From Pseudomonas antarctica (GTDB lineage: Bacteria > Pseudomonadota > Gammaproteobacteria > Pseudomonadales > Pseudomonadaceae), in the NCBI RefSeq assembly GCF_001647715.1, contig NZ_CP015600.1, positions 5,704,001-5,768,000 on the forward strand: DNA of 64,000 nucleotides. Direction: 5' to 3'. Position 1 is the first letter of the stretch. The number at the start of each line of letters is the position of its first letter. A model generated the notes under the pieces. It was not told the DNA's origin and did not search any database. It worked only from the letters and a program-made list of their open reading frames with translations. Positions 1-7,889 of this stretch are shown in pieces. Position numbers and translations under genes: made by a program.

Positions 1-1
1 G

Positions 2-1972
2 ATGGTCGACGAGGACAAACTTGCCAAAGAAATTTCCACGTTGATGGGCAAGGAAGGGATTAAGGATCGTTACGACGCAGAACTAAAGAAAAGTGTCGGT
101 AGTTTGTCGGAAGATCGCTTGAATGAAGTGCGCGAACAAGTGTTCCCGGCCCTGTTCAAAGATGGCACCCGTGATGCCAACTTGAACTTCGAAGAATATG
201 TAATCGCCATGAATGACTCGGGCGATCCAAAAAAATCGGAAATGGCCGAGTTGGACGTGGACCGCTATTTCGAGTCGCTGCGTATTCTCGAACCGGACAG
301 CTACACCGCGCGCCGTCAGACCTTCGACCAGAACATGATGACGCACCAGCTCAACACCTACATGGAAAACCCCGACAAGGTGTCGCCGGAAAATGCCGAA
401 AGTGGGCTGAAGGCCTCGTTCACCATGATCAAGGGCGGCATCAACGCCGCCTTGGGTGGGCTGGACAAGGGCGACAAAGCCTACGACATGTACAAAAAAA
501 TGAAGGATGAGATCGACATCCTCGACGGCCATATCAAAGGGCTGACCCCGGCGGAAAACAAACAGATCGCAGCGGCGATTCGTCTCGCTGCCGCCAGCGG
601 CGACCCGAAAGCCATCGACAAAGTGGTCGACACCCAATTAAAGGGCCTGGGCGCCAATCGCGAGGCGGCCGCCGGTTCCTTGAAGACGGTGCTGCACACC
701 GCCAGTTCCACGGGCGGGCTCAGTGCCATGGCGGGCACCATGAACCTGGTCAGCGGCGCCCTGCAGCTCGCCAATGGCGGCGGCAACATGACCGACGACC
801 AGAAAATCGCCGCCGCGAAAGACCTGGTCGCCGGCTTGAGCTTTACCAACGACTTCCTCAAGTTCGGTTCGAACATTGTGGAAACCCTGGGTGGCTCTAA
901 AACCTATGACCCTGCGGTGGACAAAGACGGTAAAGGCCCGCCCAAAATCAAAGCCACCGAATGGCTCGGCCTGATCGATGAGAACCTGCCGGATATCTGG
1001 GGCAAGAAAGCCACTGAAAAATCTGACGCACTGGCCGCATCCATCAGCACCCGCGTCAAAGAGTCGTCCGAAACCCTCAAGAAGCTCGACGTGGGCAACC
1101 TGTCGGCCGATGAGGTCAAGGAGTACGACAACGCCGCCAAATCCCTTGGCGAACACATGGGCGTCAAGGACATTCCCGGCAAAGGCACGCCAGCTTCAAA
1201 ATCCGACATTGCGATCGCCTCCGGGCGCTCGTTCCTGCGCTTTATGGGCGGCGCTGGCCTGGATTTGACCGGCGGCGTGATGGACATCGTTTCCGGCGCG
1301 CGCAAACTGAAAACTGCCAAGACCGCACTGGAAAAAACCGACGCGGCCTTCACGCTGGGCGGTGGTGCGTCCGGCACCGGCATGGCGATCGCCAATACCA
1401 TCGCGATGTTCGCCCCCAAAGGCGCGCACCTGGCAGGCAAACTGGCCGGTGATGTTGCCGCCACGGTTATACGCGGCCTCGCCATCGGTGCCCGTGTGGC
1501 GGGCCCGATTTTCGCCGTGGCCGGTGTGATCTTCGGGGTGGCAGGCACCCTGATCGCGGAGGCGGTCGAGCATGCCAAAATGCAAAAGCTCACCGATTCC
1601 CAAGGCAAGTTCTTCAAAGACCTCGCCGCCGCCGGCGTGACCAAGGACGACTGGGGCGACAAGCTCGAATACGCGCGTTATGCCACCTATATGTATGGGG
1701 GCCGGGACACGCCGGACGACAAATCGATGTTCGAGTACCAGTCGGACGAGTGGAAACACTTCAAGGAAACCCAAGACAAAAAAGGCAGCTCGCTGGCGCG
1801 GTTGGCGCCCTATCTGCACAAAGACAGCGACCCCGACAGCAAGAACCTGTGGGAAAAATTCCTGGCGGGCGGGACCAGTTCCAGCGGGCCGCATGGCAGT
1901 GAGCGGCACACCGATGACTGGCGGCCTTGGGGCAGCACGGACATGGACACGGGGAGCAAGAACACGGCCTGA
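2..1972 (+). CDS. HrpF/NolX/HrpK-like type III secretion translocator (5' end may lie outside the window)
   Basis: The open frame touches the left edge, so the visible 656 residues may lack their true N-terminus; P. syringae HrpK is, as I recall, somewhat longer. The N-terminal half is charged and helical with no signal peptide or Cys. Two hydrophobic, Gly/Ala-rich stretches follow: a short one near residues 235-260, and a long one near 410-520 that could form two or more membrane hairpins. The tail is polar and rich in Ser, Gly and Asp. This build (soluble N-part, late paired hydrophobic helices, no Sec signal) fits proteins that insert into host membranes after type III secretion. The family call rests on overall resemblance, not on a motif I can point to. 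No other secretion gene follows it; the next genes are unrelated. It could instead be another large secreted or toxin-like protein. Confidence 0.5.
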   Translation: MVDEDKLAKEISTLMGKEGIKDRYDAELKKSVGSLSEDRLNEVREQVFPALFKDGTRDANLNFEEYVIAMNDSGDPKKSEMAELDVDRYFESLRILEPDSYTARRQTFDQNMMTHQLNTYMENPDKVSPENAESGLKASFTMIKGGINAALGGLDKGDKAYDMYKKMKDEIDILDGHIKGLTPAENKQIAAAIRLAAASGDPKAIDKVVDTQLKGLGANREAAAGSLKTVLHTASSTGGLSAMAGTMNLVSGALQLANGGGNMTDDQKIAAAKDLVAGLSFTNDFLKFGSNIVETLGGSKTYDPAVDKDGKGPPKIKATEWLGLIDENLPDIWGKKATEKSDALAASISTRVKESSETLKKLDVGNLSADEVKEYDNAAKSLGEHMGVKDIPGKGTPASKSDIAIASGRSFLRFMGGAGLDLTGGVMDIVSGARKLKTAKTALEKTDAAFTLGGGASGTGMAIANTIAMFAPKGAHLAGKLAGDVAATVIRGLAIGARVAGPIFAVAGVIFGVAGTLIAEAVEHAKMQKLTDSQGKFFKDLAAAGVTKDDWGDKLEYARYATYMYGGRDTPDDKSMFEYQSDEWKHFKETQDKKGSSLARLAPYLHKDSDPDSKNLWEKFLAGGTSSSGPHGSERHTDDWRPWGSTDMDTGSKNTA

Positions 1973-2030
1973 TGTTGCGTAGGCATTTTTCAAGCAAGCC
2001 CCTGCTCTTCTGTTAAGCGCAGATCCCTGC

Positions 2031-2116
2031 GGGAGTGGGCTTGCTCGCGAAAGCGGTGGTTCAGTCAACCTCAATGTTGGCTGGGCCGACGTCTGCGCGA
2101 GCAAGCCCGCTCCCAC
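2031..2116. repeat. REPIN (inverted REP pair) inside a longer repeat
   Basis: The left REP (2031-2049, GGGAGTGGGCTTGCTCGCG) and the right REP (2095-2116) are inverted, with the GTGGGAG ends outward. This is the usual form of P. fluorescens REPINs. The spacer contains no gene. Sequence related to the 81-bp element at 36986-37066 flanks it on the right and, weakly, on the left (GTTAAGCG at 2012-2019). Confidence 0.85.
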
Positions 2117-2164
2117 ATTTGATCTTTGCTGCTTTGAGTATTGCGTTCGCTTAACTGACCGGCA
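2117..2164. repeat. Flank of the REPIN related to the 36986-37066 element
   Basis: Read 5' to 3', 2110-2164 matches the reverse complement of 36986-37042 at roughly nine bases in ten. The match includes the terminal CGCTTAACTGAC-GGCATT, which differs at one position from the inverted-repeat end of the other copy. It therefore looks like the same mobile unit, here with a full REP pair in the middle. Confidence 0.65.
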
Positions 2165-2184
2165 TTGAGGCAAGCCGGTGGATG

Positions 2185-2209
2185 TTTGTGCAGCAGCCTG
2201 CTGCACAAA
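2185..2209. promoter_or_regulatory. 25-bp near-perfect palindrome
   Basis: TTTGTGCAGCAG (2185-2196) and CTGCTGCACAAA (2198-2209) are perfect inverted arms around one base. The arms are too close for a stable RNA hairpin loop, and no T-run follows, so a dimeric protein-binding site is more likely than a terminator. It lies 85 bp upstream of the flavoprotein gene. The binding protein is unknown. Confidence 0.45.
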
Positions 2210-2233
2210 TACTCCGCAGCACTAGCCCGGCCC

Positions 2234-2265
2234 TTGACTCTCCCCTATACGGCACACCCTACCCT
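2234..2265 (+). promoter_or_regulatory. Candidate MerR-type promoter with a 20-bp spacer
   Basis: TTGACT (2234-2239) and TACCCT (2260-2265) are separated by 20 bp, longer than the usual 17. MerR-family activators work on such over-long spacers, and a merR gene is the second gene of the unit. I see no clear dyad in the spacer, so this remains a candidate. Confidence 0.3.
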
Positions 2266-2294
2266 GAACACCTCGACGTTCAGGACCTCACCCC

Positions 2295-2939
2295 ATGCAC
2301 CAACGCATCCTGGTCATCCTCGGCCACCCTTCCACCACGAGCCTCTGCTCAGCCTTGGCCGAAGCCTACATCCACAGCGCAAAAGTCGCTGGCCACCCAG
2401 TACGCGTCCTATCCCTGGGCGATCTCACTTTCGACCCCGTTCTTCACCACGGCTACACGCAGATCCAGGCGTTGGAGCCCGATTTGATCAGCGCCCAGTC
2501 CGACATCCTCTGGGCCACCCATCTGGCTTTCGTTTTCCCGATTTGGTGGGGCGGTACTCCGGCGTTGTTGAAGGGGTTTATCGACCGTATTTTTCTACCC
2601 GGCTTTGCCTTTAAATACCGCGAAGGCAAGTTGTTTCCTGACAAGCTGCTGCTCGGCCGAACCGCGCACTTGTTGGTGACCCTGGACACGCCGCCGTGGT
2701 ATTACCGCTGGTTCTACCGCATGCCGGGCATTCATCAGCTGCGCAGCGCAACCCTGGCGTTTTGCGGCATCCAGCCGATCAAGACGTTGCTGTTCGGGCC
2801 GGTGCTGGGATCTACGCCAGCGCAACGGGCAAAGTGGCTGACACAGGCTGGCGGATTGATGGGAAAAGGGAGTTTTCATGTACATCGGCAAAGCCGCGCA
2901 ACTGTCGGGCACGACCATCAAGGCGATTCGTCACTATGA
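2295..2939 (+). CDS. NAD(P)H dehydrogenase (quinone) / flavodoxin-fold oxidoreductase
   Basis: Predicted cytosolic FMN/FAD protein that reduces quinones or similar electrophiles with NAD(P)H (flavodoxin_2 family; relatives are KefF/MdaB-like). The start resembles family members: a beta strand followed by GHPSTTSLCSAL (residues about 10-21), the phosphate-binding region. The segment FPIWWGGTPALLKGFIDR (about 80-97) is the hallmark of the family. At 214 aa it is near family length. The last 20 residues overlap the downstream merR gene in another frame and look unlike a family C-terminus, so a small indel near the 3' end is possible. It probably forms a two-gene unit with that regulator. The substrate cannot be told. 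Confidence 0.8.
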   Translation: MHQRILVILGHPSTTSLCSALAEAYIHSAKVAGHPVRVLSLGDLTFDPVLHHGYTQIQALEPDLISAQSDILWATHLAFVFPIWWGGTPALLKGFIDRIFLPGFAFKYREGKLFPDKLLLGRTAHLLVTLDTPPWYYRWFYRMPGIHQLRSATLAFCGIQPIKTLLFGPVLGSTPAQRAKWLTQAGGLMGKGSFHVHRQSRATVGHDHQGDSSL

Positions 2940-3255
2940 GGCGATTGGCCTGTTGCCAGCACCGCAGCGGGAGGGACGTTATCGGGTCTATTCAGCGCAA
3001 AGTGTCGAGCTGTTGGCGTTGATCAAGTGCGCCCAGCAGTTGGGTTTCAAGCTCAAGGAGTTGCAGGAGATTTTGCACGGGCACGAGGCTGATGCGTTGC
3101 CTTGGGAGCGCGCAGACCAGGCCATCACCAGCAAGAAGCACGAACTGGCCGCGCAGATTGCCGGGTTACAGCAGATGCAGGCGGGGTTGACCGCATTTGA
3201 AGCACAGCTTAAGGACGCGCAGGGGCAGTGTTATTTAACCGCTGACAGTGACTGA
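2878..3255 (+). CDS. MerR family transcriptional regulator
   Basis: 125-aa regulator. The winged helix-turn-helix occupies residues 1-70: it opens with the typical YIGKAAQLSG, then IRHYEAIGLLPAP and R-Y-R-Y. A coiled-coil dimerisation helix spans about 75-115. There is no paired-cysteine metal loop of the MerR/CueR kind; the Cys residues at IKCAQQ and QCYL are isolated. It is therefore more likely to sense a redox-active or electrophilic compound than a metal. The ATG has a good GGGAG ribosome site 8 bases upstream, which sits inside the 3' end of the oxidoreductase gene (62-bp overlap). Inferred role: control of the oxidoreductase and of itself. Confidence 0.85.
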   Translation: MYIGKAAQLSGTTIKAIRHYEAIGLLPAPQREGRYRVYSAQSVELLALIKCAQQLGFKLKELQEILHGHEADALPWERADQAITSKKHELAAQIAGLQQMQAGLTAFEAQLKDAQGQCYLTADSD

Positions 3256-3300
3256 CTTTCCCGGACGACGACGCCTTCTGGCTCGGTGTCTGGTGGACGA

Positions 3301-3363
3301 TGAGCCGAATAGGATGCGCAATCGGCTCACAAAATGAGCCGAATAACGTTTTTATTCGGCTCA
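3301..3363 (+). promoter_or_regulatory. Tandem palindromic operator in front of the Fic gene
   Basis: TGAGCCGAATAA (3335-3346) and TTATTCGGCTCA (3352-3363) form a perfect 12-bp inverted repeat around 5 bp. A second, imperfect copy (TGAGCCGAATA at 3301-3311, ATCGGCTCA at 3321-3329) precedes it. The site ends 18 bp before the preferred Fic start at 3382. The Fic protein has a C-terminal winged-helix region, so autorepression is a reasonable inference. Confidence 0.65.
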
Positions 3364-3381
3364 CGCACCCAGGCATGCCCC

Positions 3382-4521
3382 ATGGATCATCCGTACTGGA
3401 TCTGGCAACACACCGATTGGCCCCACTTTCATTGGCAGCCCGGACAGCTGGCGGTCTTGCTGCGCGAGTGCGGGCAAGCCCAAGGCAAGCTGCTGGGCAT
3501 GCTTGGCTCCGTCAGCCAGACAGTCAGTGCGCAGAATGAGCTGGATGCGTTGCTGCAAAATATTCTGACCTCCTCGGCAATCGAGGGCGAGCAGCTGAAT
3601 GTCGGCTCCGTGCGTTCCTCTCTGGCGCGACGCTTGGGCCTGGAGGCGATGCAGGACGGCCAAGTGAGTCGACGCAGTGAAGGCCTCGCCGAACTGATGA
3701 TGGACGCCACCGAGCAATTCGCGCAGCCGTTCACTCTTACGCGCTTATTGAATTGGCATCACTGGGTGTTCCCCACCCCGGAAGCTGGCGTTGCCCCACG
3801 CGCGCTCAATGTCGGCGCACTGAGCGGAGATGAGCCCATGCAGGTGGTGTCGGGGCGACTTGATCGGCCAACGGTCCATTTCGAGGCGCCACCGCGCCGA
3901 GGCCTGGAGCAAGGGCTGGGTGATTTTCTCGAATGGTTCGAAACCAGCCGCAACCAGCCAGAGCTGGACCCGCTAATCCGCGCTGGCGTCGCGCACTTCT
4001 GGTTTGTCACGCTGCATCCGTTCGATGACGGCAATGGTCGCCTGACCCGCGCAATCACTGATTTGGCATTGGCCCAGGGCGACCATCAGGCCATCCGTTT
4101 TTATGCCATGTCAGCCAGCATTCTCGAGGACCGCGCCGGTTATTACCGCGCGCTGGAATCCAGCCAGAAGGCCACACTGGATATCACTGATTGGCTGGCG
4201 TGGTTTTTGAAAACCCTGTTGCGCAGCCTGCAGCAGGCGATGGCGCGAATAGAACGCGTCCTGGGCAAGACCCGGTTCTGGCAGCAGCACCGCGACCTCT
4301 CGTTGTCCACCGAACAGATCAAGGTACTCAACCGCCTGCTCGACGGCGGTGAAAAGGGCTTCGAACACGGCATCAGCGCCGCGCAGTACCAGGCCGTGGC
4401 GAAGGTGTCCAAGGCTACTGCAACCCGCCATCTGGCTGATCTGCTGGAAAAAAATTGCCTGGTCCGCTTGCCCGGCGGAGGCCGTAGTACGCGTTATCAA
4501 ATCAATGGCCGAGACGACTGA
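3382..4521 (+). CDS. Fic family protein (DUF4172-type, class II) with C-terminal winged helix
   Basis: Fic enzymes usually move AMP from ATP onto a protein hydroxyl. The catalytic motif HPFDDGNGR is at residues 212-220, followed by LTR, with the essential His at 212. The N-terminus DHPYWIWQHTDWPHF is the DUF4172 opening. S64-x-x-x-E68-G69 fits the inhibitory helix motif [S/T]xxxE[G/N]; since it precedes the Fic core, the protein is class II, self-inhibited. Residues about 310-379 look like a winged helix, giving a likely DNA-binding role. I chose the ATG at 3382 because the in-frame ATG at 3334 lies inside the palindromic operator and adds residues foreign to the family. It is probably a chromosomal regulator or toxin-like enzyme rather than a secreted effector; the target is unknown. 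Confidence 0.9.
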   Translation: MDHPYWIWQHTDWPHFHWQPGQLAVLLRECGQAQGKLLGMLGSVSQTVSAQNELDALLQNILTSSAIEGEQLNVGSVRSSLARRLGLEAMQDGQVSRRSEGLAELMMDATEQFAQPFTLTRLLNWHHWVFPTPEAGVAPRALNVGALSGDEPMQVVSGRLDRPTVHFEAPPRRGLEQGLGDFLEWFETSRNQPELDPLIRAGVAHFWFVTLHPFDDGNGRLTRAITDLALAQGDHQAIRFYAMSASILEDRAGYYRALESSQKATLDITDWLAWFLKTLLRSLQQAMARIERVLGKTRFWQQHRDLSLSTEQIKVLNRLLDGGEKGFEHGISAAQYQAVAKVSKATATRHLADLLEKNCLVRLPGGGRSTRYQINGRDD

Positions 4522-4597
4522 AGCGCCCTGCTCATTTGCCCAGAATCCCCATGTCTGCTAGTGTCGCGCCGGTTTACCGTCTACCGGAATAGCCGCC

Positions 4598-4840
4598 ATG
4601 GCCCGCAAAAAAGTTGCACTCGATTTCGAACAATCCCTCGCCGACCTGCAAACCCTGGTCGAGCGTCTGGAGAACGGCGAGTTGTCGCTGGAGGACTCGC
4701 TGACGGCGTTTGAGCAAGGTATCGGCCTGACCCGCGACTGCCAGAGCGCCTTGGCGCAGGCGGAGCAGAAGGTCCAGGTGCTGCTGGAACGTGACGGGGA
4801 GTTGGCCGAAGAACCTTTCGATGCGGAACAGCCGGAATGA
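4598..4840 (+). CDS. xseB: Exodeoxyribonuclease VII small subunit
   Basis: 80-aa helical protein with the family pattern [27 protein letters not shown]. It binds XseA in multiple copies to make the cytosolic nuclease that degrades single-stranded DNA. Its stop overlaps the start of ispA by four bases (ATGA), so the two are translationally coupled. The xseB-ispA-dxs order is conserved across gammaproteobacteria. The 76 bp upstream show no strong promoter. Confidence 0.97.
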   Translation: MARKKVALDFEQSLADLQTLVERLENGELSLEDSLTAFEQGIGLTRDCQSALAQAEQKVQVLLERDGELAEEPFDAEQPE

Positions 4841-5724
4841 TCGACGCGTATCAGGCCAGTAGCCAAGCCCGGGTGAATGCGGCGCTCGAGCCCTTGTTTG
4901 TTGCGCCTAGCCCGGAAATGAACCGCCTCTATGCTGCCATGCGCTACAGCGTGATGAATGGCGGCAAGCGTGTGCGCCCGTTGCTGGCGTACGCCGCGTG
5001 TGAAGCCCTCGGCGCGCCTGCCGAGCAGGCCAATGGCGCGGCGTGTGCAGTCGAGCTGATTCACGCCTACTCCCTGGTGCATGACGATTTGCCGGCAATG
5101 GACGACGATGATTTGCGTCGCGGCCAGCCGACCACTCACAAAGCCTTTGACGAAGCCTATGCGATCCTGGCCGGTGACGGCTTGCAGAGCCTGGCGTTCA
5201 GCGCATTGCTGGACCCGCGCCTCAACAGCGTGAATGCCGAGATCAGCCTGCGCATGGTCACGGCACTTGCGGTGGCCGCAGGCCCGGCCGGCATGGTCGG
5301 CGGGCAAGCGATCGACATGGGTTCGGTCAGCCTCAAGCTGGACCAGAAAGCCCTTGAACACATGCACCGCCACAAGACCGGCGCGCTGATCGAAGCTGCC
5401 GTGCACCTCGGCGCCTTGGCCAGTGGCCGTGCAGACGCTGCGCAACTGGCCGCCCTGCAGACCTATTCGCGGGCCATCGGCCTGGCATTCCAGGTGCAGG
5501 ACGACATTCTCGACGTTGAAAGTGACACCGCGACCCTCGGCAAGCGCCAGGGTGCGGATGCCGCACGCGATAAACCGACGTATCCGGCCCTGCTCGGCCT
5601 CGAAGCAGCCAAGGCATATGCCCTGGAACTGCGTGACCAGGCCCTCGAAGCCCTGCGACCTTTCGACGCGGCGGCCGAGCCGCTGCGCGACCTGGCGCGG
5701 TATATCGTCGAACGCCGCCACTGA
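4837..5724 (+). CDS. ispA: Farnesyl diphosphate synthase (geranyltranstransferase)
   Basis: Cytosolic prenyltransferase that joins isopentenyl diphosphate to dimethylallyl and geranyl diphosphate, giving farnesyl diphosphate for ubiquinone, undecaprenyl phosphate and haem O. At 295 aa it has normal length. The first aspartate-rich motif, D83-DLPAM-DDDD, is followed by LRRG; the second, D222-D-I-L-D226, binds the magnesium diphosphate. The GGKRVRP loop at 42-48 binds the allylic substrate or IPP. It overlaps xseB by 4 bp and feeds from the MEP pathway that begins with dxs just downstream. Confidence 0.97.
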   Translation: MIDAYQASSQARVNAALEPLFVAPSPEMNRLYAAMRYSVMNGGKRVRPLLAYAACEALGAPAEQANGAACAVELIHAYSLVHDDLPAMDDDDLRRGQPTTHKAFDEAYAILAGDGLQSLAFSALLDPRLNSVNAEISLRMVTALAVAAGPAGMVGGQAIDMGSVSLKLDQKALEHMHRHKTGALIEAAVHLGALASGRADAAQLAALQTYSRAIGLAFQVQDDILDVESDTATLGKRQGADAARDKPTYPALLGLEAAKAYALELRDQALEALRPFDAAAEPLRDLARYIVERRH

Positions 5725-5739
5725 TAACGCGGGCTATTA

Positions 5740-5768
5740 GCGCCGCATATCAGCCAAGTTCGGCGCTC
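5740..5768 (+). terminator. Stem-loop after ispA (weak terminator candidate)
   Basis: AGCGCCG and CGGCGCT form a 7-bp stem around about 15 bases. No T-run follows, so termination would have to be weak or factor-assisted. Confidence 0.25.
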
Positions 5769-5789
5769 TGCGTGGGCAGTTTGCACGGC

Positions 5790-5818
5790 TTGAGGTAAAC
5801 TGCCGCCTCTTCTATACC
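5790..5818 (+). promoter_or_regulatory. Candidate sigma-70 promoter of dxs
   Basis: TTGAGG (5790-5795), a 17-bp spacer and TATACC (5813-5818) lie just upstream of the dxs ATG at 5835. Transcription would begin close to the start codon, so the leader would be very short. Confidence 0.45.
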
Positions 5819-5834
5819 TATAACGATTCGCCTG

Positions 5835-7733
5835 ATGCCCACGACGTTCCAAGAGATTCCCCGCAAGCGCCCGTCCACGCCCCTGCTCGACCGTGCTGCC
5901 ACGCCGGACGGCCTGCGTCGACTGGGTGAAGCCGAGCTGGAAACCCTGGCCGATGAGTTGCGCCTGGAATTGCTCTACACGGTCGGTCAGACCGGTGGGC
6001 ATTTCGGTGCAGGGCTGGGCGTTATCGAGCTGACCATCGCCTTGCATTACGTGTTCGACACCCCGGACGACAGGCTGGTGTGGGACGTGGGCCATCAGGC
6101 GTATCCGCATAAAATCCTCACTGGCCGTCGCGAGCGCATGGGCACCCTGCGCCAGAAGGACGGCCTGGCCGCCTTCCCGCGCCGCGCCGAAAGCGAGTAC
6201 GACACCTTTGGCGTCGGCCACTCCAGCACCTCCATCAGTGCAGCGCTGGGCATGGCGATTGCCGCCCGCCTGCAAGGCAGCGACCGCAAGGCGATTGCCG
6301 TGATTGGTGATGGCGCGCTGACCGCCGGCATGGCCTTCGAAGCGCTGAACCATGCGCCGGAAGTGAACGCCAACATGCTGGTGATCCTTAACGACAACGA
6401 CATGTCGATCTCGCGCAACGTCGGTGGCCTGTCCAACTACCTGGCAAAAATCCTCTCCAGCCGCACCTACGCCAGCATGCGCGAAGGCAGCAAGAAGGTG
6501 CTCTCGCGCCTGCCCGGCGCGTGGGAAATTGCCCGGCGTACCGAAGAATATGCCAAGGGCATGCTGGTGCCTGGCACCCTGTTCGAAGAGTTGGGCTGGA
6601 ACTACATTGGCCCGATCGACGGTCATGACCTGCCGACCCTGATCGCCACACTGCGCAACATGCGTGACCTCAAGGGCCCGCAGTTCCTGCACATCGTCAC
6701 CAAAAAAGGCAAAGGCTTCGCCCCGGCGGAAGTCGACCCAATTGGTTACCACGCCATCACCAAGCTCGAACCTCTGGACGCTCCCGCCGCCGCGCCGAAA
6801 AAGGCCAGCGGGCCGAAGTATTCCGGCGTATTTGGCGAATGGCTGTGCGACATGGCCGCTGCCGACCCGCGCCTGGTGGGCATTACCCCGGCGATGAAGG
6901 AAGGCTCCGACCTGGTGGCGTTCAGCGAGCGTTTCCCGCTGCGCTATTTCGACGTGGCGATTGCCGAGCAGCACGCCGTTACTTTCGCGGCCGGTATGGC
7001 CTGTGAAGGCGCGAAACCGGTGGTGGCGATCTACTCCACGTTCCTGCAACGCGGGTATGACCAGCTGGTTCATGACGTGGCGGTGCAGAACCTCGACGTG
7101 CTGTTCGCCATCGACCGCGCAGGTTTAGTCGGCGAAGACGGCCCCACCCACGCCGGCAGTTTTGACTTGTCCTACTTGCGCTGCATTCCCGGCATGCTGG
7201 TGATGACGCCGAGCAACGAGAACGAACTGCGCAAGATGCTCAGCACCGGCCACCTGTACAACGGGCCGGCCGCCGTGCGTTACCCACGCGGCAATGGCCC
7301 GAATGCCATGATCGAAAAAGACCTTGAGCCGATTGAAATCGGTAAAGGCATTGTTCGCCGCCAGGGCAGCAAAGCCGCGTTCCTGGTGTTTGGCGTGCAA
7401 CTGGCCGAAGCCCTCAAAGTCGCCGAGAAGATCGACGCCACCGTGGTCGACATGCGCTTCGTCAAACCGCTGGATGAAGCCCTCGTCCGCGAAATCGCCG
7501 CGGGCCATGAGCTGCTGGTGACGGTCGAAGAAAACGCCATCATGGGCGGCGCTGGTGCAGCGGTCAGTGAGTTCCTGGCGCGGGAAAATATCCTCAAGTC
7601 GGTGCTGCACCTGGGCTTGCCGGACGTGTATGTCGAACATGCCAAGCCGGCGCAGATGCTCGCCGAATGCGGGCTGGACGAAGCCGGTATTGAAGCGTCG
7701 GTGCGCGAGCGCATGGCACTGCTCGGCCTGTAA
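5835..7733 (+). CDS. dxs: 1-deoxy-D-xylulose-5-phosphate synthase
   Basis: First enzyme of the MEP isoprenoid pathway: pyruvate plus glyceraldehyde 3-phosphate gives DXP and CO2, using thiamine diphosphate. It also supplies thiamine and pyridoxal synthesis. The 632 aa show [13 protein letters not shown] early, the ThDP motif [17 protein letters not shown] (near residue 157), [16 protein letters not shown], then the transketolase pyrimidine domain ([15 protein letters not shown], near 380) and the C-terminal transketolase domain with [16 protein letters not shown]. All are intact. It lies 110 bp after ispA behind its own candidate promoter. Confidence 0.98.
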   Translation: MPTTFQEIPRKRPSTPLLDRAATPDGLRRLGEAELETLADELRLELLYTVGQTGGHFGAGLGVIELTIALHYVFDTPDDRLVWDVGHQAYPHKILTGRRERMGTLRQKDGLAAFPRRAESEYDTFGVGHSSTSISAALGMAIAARLQGSDRKAIAVIGDGALTAGMAFEALNHAPEVNANMLVILNDNDMSISRNVGGLSNYLAKILSSRTYASMREGSKKVLSRLPGAWEIARRTEEYAKGMLVPGTLFEELGWNYIGPIDGHDLPTLIATLRNMRDLKGPQFLHIVTKKGKGFAPAEVDPIGYHAITKLEPLDAPAAAPKKASGPKYSGVFGEWLCDMAAADPRLVGITPAMKEGSDLVAFSERFPLRYFDVAIAEQHAVTFAAGMACEGAKPVVAIYSTFLQRGYDQLVHDVAVQNLDVLFAIDRAGLVGEDGPTHAGSFDLSYLRCIPGMLVMTPSNENELRKMLSTGHLYNGPAAVRYPRGNGPNAMIEKDLEPIEIGKGIVRRQGSKAAFLVFGVQLAEALKVAEKIDATVVDMRFVKPLDEALVREIAAGHELLVTVEENAIMGGAGAAVSEFLARENILKSVLHLGLPDVYVEHAKPAQMLAECGLDEAGIEASVRERMALLGL

Positions 7734-7762
7734 ACCGACCTCCCGGTAGAAACCGGGTCAAC

Positions 7763-7853
7763 ATGTGGGAGCGGGCTTGCCTGCGATAGCGGTCTATCGG
7801 ACACATTGAAGTTGAATGTGCCGCCGTCATCGCAGGCAAGCCAGCTCCCACAT
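7763..7853. repeat. REPIN between dxs and btuB
   Basis: GTGGGAGCGGGCTTGCCTGCGAT at the left and its inverted counterpart ATCGCAGGCAAGCCAGCTCCCAC at the right, GTGGGAG ends outward. It occupies most of the 156-bp gap and leaves only about 36 bp before the btuB start. Confidence 0.9.
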
Positions 7854-7889
7854 TGGTTTTGTATTGCTGATGAACGCTAGGGACAGCCC

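Larger units (their letters stand above)
1973..2294. other. 322-bp gap without a gene, filled with repeats
   Basis: No credible coding frame. It holds an inverted REP pair (2031-2116), a flanking arm related to the element at 36986-37066 (2117-2164), a 25-bp near-perfect palindrome (2185-2209) and a candidate promoter with a long spacer (2234-2265) for the gene that starts at 2295. All four are listed separately. Confidence 0.8.

Noticed and set aside
3300..3539. Upstream ATGs (3300 and 3334) as the Fic start or a separate small gene
   Set aside because: They fall in the palindromic operator; the family N-terminus begins at 3382, and the 3300 frame is a short overlap with no family likeness.
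4558..7073. Long minus-strand frames across xseB, ispA and dxs
   Set aside because: They lie antisense to three strongly conserved genes and are a result of high GC at the third codon position; their translations have no domain pattern.
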